From assembly GCA_934351705.1 (NCBI GenBank), contig CAKRJK010000113.1:1-5748 (forward strand): a stretch of 5,748 nt of DNA, given 5' to 3'. Of this stretch, positions 5,577-5,748 are shown piece by piece. The notes under the pieces were generated by a model that had not been told where the DNA came from, made no database searches, and worked only from the letters and a program-made list of their open reading frames with translations. The number at the start of each line of letters is the position of its first letter. Position 1 is the first letter of the stretch. A program made the translations under genes and the position numbers. The stretch is from an uncultured Lachnospiraceae bacterium. GTDB lineage: Bacteria; Bacillota; Clostridia; Lachnospirales; Lachnospiraceae.

Positions 5577-5610
5577 GCGTTTGTTTTAATATAAAAATCA
5601 CAAGAAACAC

Positions 5611-5639
5611 TTGCATATTCCCTAAAACTATGGTATTGT
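5611..5639 (+). promoter_or_regulatory. Promoter for the gene starting at 5716
   Basis: TTGCAT (5611-5616) and TATTGT (5634-5639) are spaced by exactly 17 nt, with TGG (5631-5633) making an extended -10. Transcription would start near 5646 and leave a leader of about 70 nt. The 139-nt gap after fbp contains no clear rho-independent terminator, so read-through from fbp is also possible. Confidence 0.6.
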
Positions 5640-5715
5640 AAATGAGTTGTGAATAAGAGATGGTCCTCTGTTACGAAGCGTATTAAGAACATCCAAATGA
5701 TTAGGAGGAAACAAC

Positions 5716-5748
5716 ATGAACGCACAGGAAATTATCAGAAACATTGAG
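5716..5748 (+). CDS. 5' end of a gene cut by the window edge; product not identified (possibly DapH/DapD-like)
   Basis: Only 11 codons are present, reading MNAQEIIRNIE, and the frame is open at the window edge. The start is well supported: AGGAGG (5703-5708) lies seven bases upstream and a good promoter lies at 5611-5639. The beginning loosely resembles the N-terminus of tetrahydrodipicolinate N-acetyltransferase (DapH/DapD) of Firmicutes, which often starts with an (M)DAxEII segment. That would follow DapB in the acetylase branch of lysine synthesis and would suit the neighbourhood. Eleven residues are far too few to assign a family, so the name is a guess while the existence of the gene is not. 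Confidence 0.6.
   Translation, partial: MNAQEIIRNIE

Noticed and set aside
5429..5725. 98-codon - strand frame across the fbp end and the next promoter
   Set aside because: It is antisense to conserved fbp codons and to a good + strand promoter, with no family resemblance.

Overview
This window is a stretch of ordinary chromosome from what looks like a Gram-positive clostridial bacterium, most likely Lachnospiraceae. The grounds are protein style (two-OB-fold SSB-like protein, class III fructose-bisphosphatase, compact CobO-type adenosyltransferase), strong AGGAG-type ribosome binding sites, extended -10 promoters and an L-box lysine riboswitch. All genes recognised lie on the + strand. No mobile element, CRISPR array, tRNA or rRNA was seen.

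Layout. Positions 1-301 hold no convincing protein gene. They contain a strong hairpin (1-43), then about 167 nt (53-219) that can fold as a long rod with a central bubble, resembling a 6S-type RNA; this identification is tentative. Then come an SSB-family protein made of two tandem OB folds (302-928) and a cob(I)alamin/corrinoid adenosyltransferase (1007-1492) with its own candidate promoter. The 445-nt gap 1493-1937 is a regulatory leader: a near-consensus promoter starting directly after the adenosyltransferase stop codon, a stable hairpin, a lysine riboswitch aptamer, a rho-independent terminator and a 121-nt post-terminator leader. It feeds dapA (1938-2828), dapB (2838-3605) and fbp (3621-5576), separated by only 9 and 15 nt. 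A further promoter at 5611-5639 precedes the first 11 codons of another gene (5716 to the window end).

How the genes work together. DapA condenses pyruvate with aspartate semialdehyde and DapB reduces the product, the first two committed steps to diaminopimelate (peptidoglycan) and lysine. Lysine binding to the leader should favour termination before dapA, which is end-product control. The third gene encodes the gluconeogenic enzyme fructose-1,6-bisphosphatase. It is not a lysine enzyme, yet it is placed as if transcribed with dapAB; a possible internal promoter at the end of dapB could uncouple it. The truncated last gene could be a further lysine-pathway gene (dapH/dapD-like), but 11 residues cannot establish that.

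Most of the window is well-known housekeeping biology. The parts most worth a second look are the rod-like RNA candidate, the SSB-like protein with an exact internal duplication and no acidic C-terminal tip, and the coupling of fbp to a lysine riboswitch.
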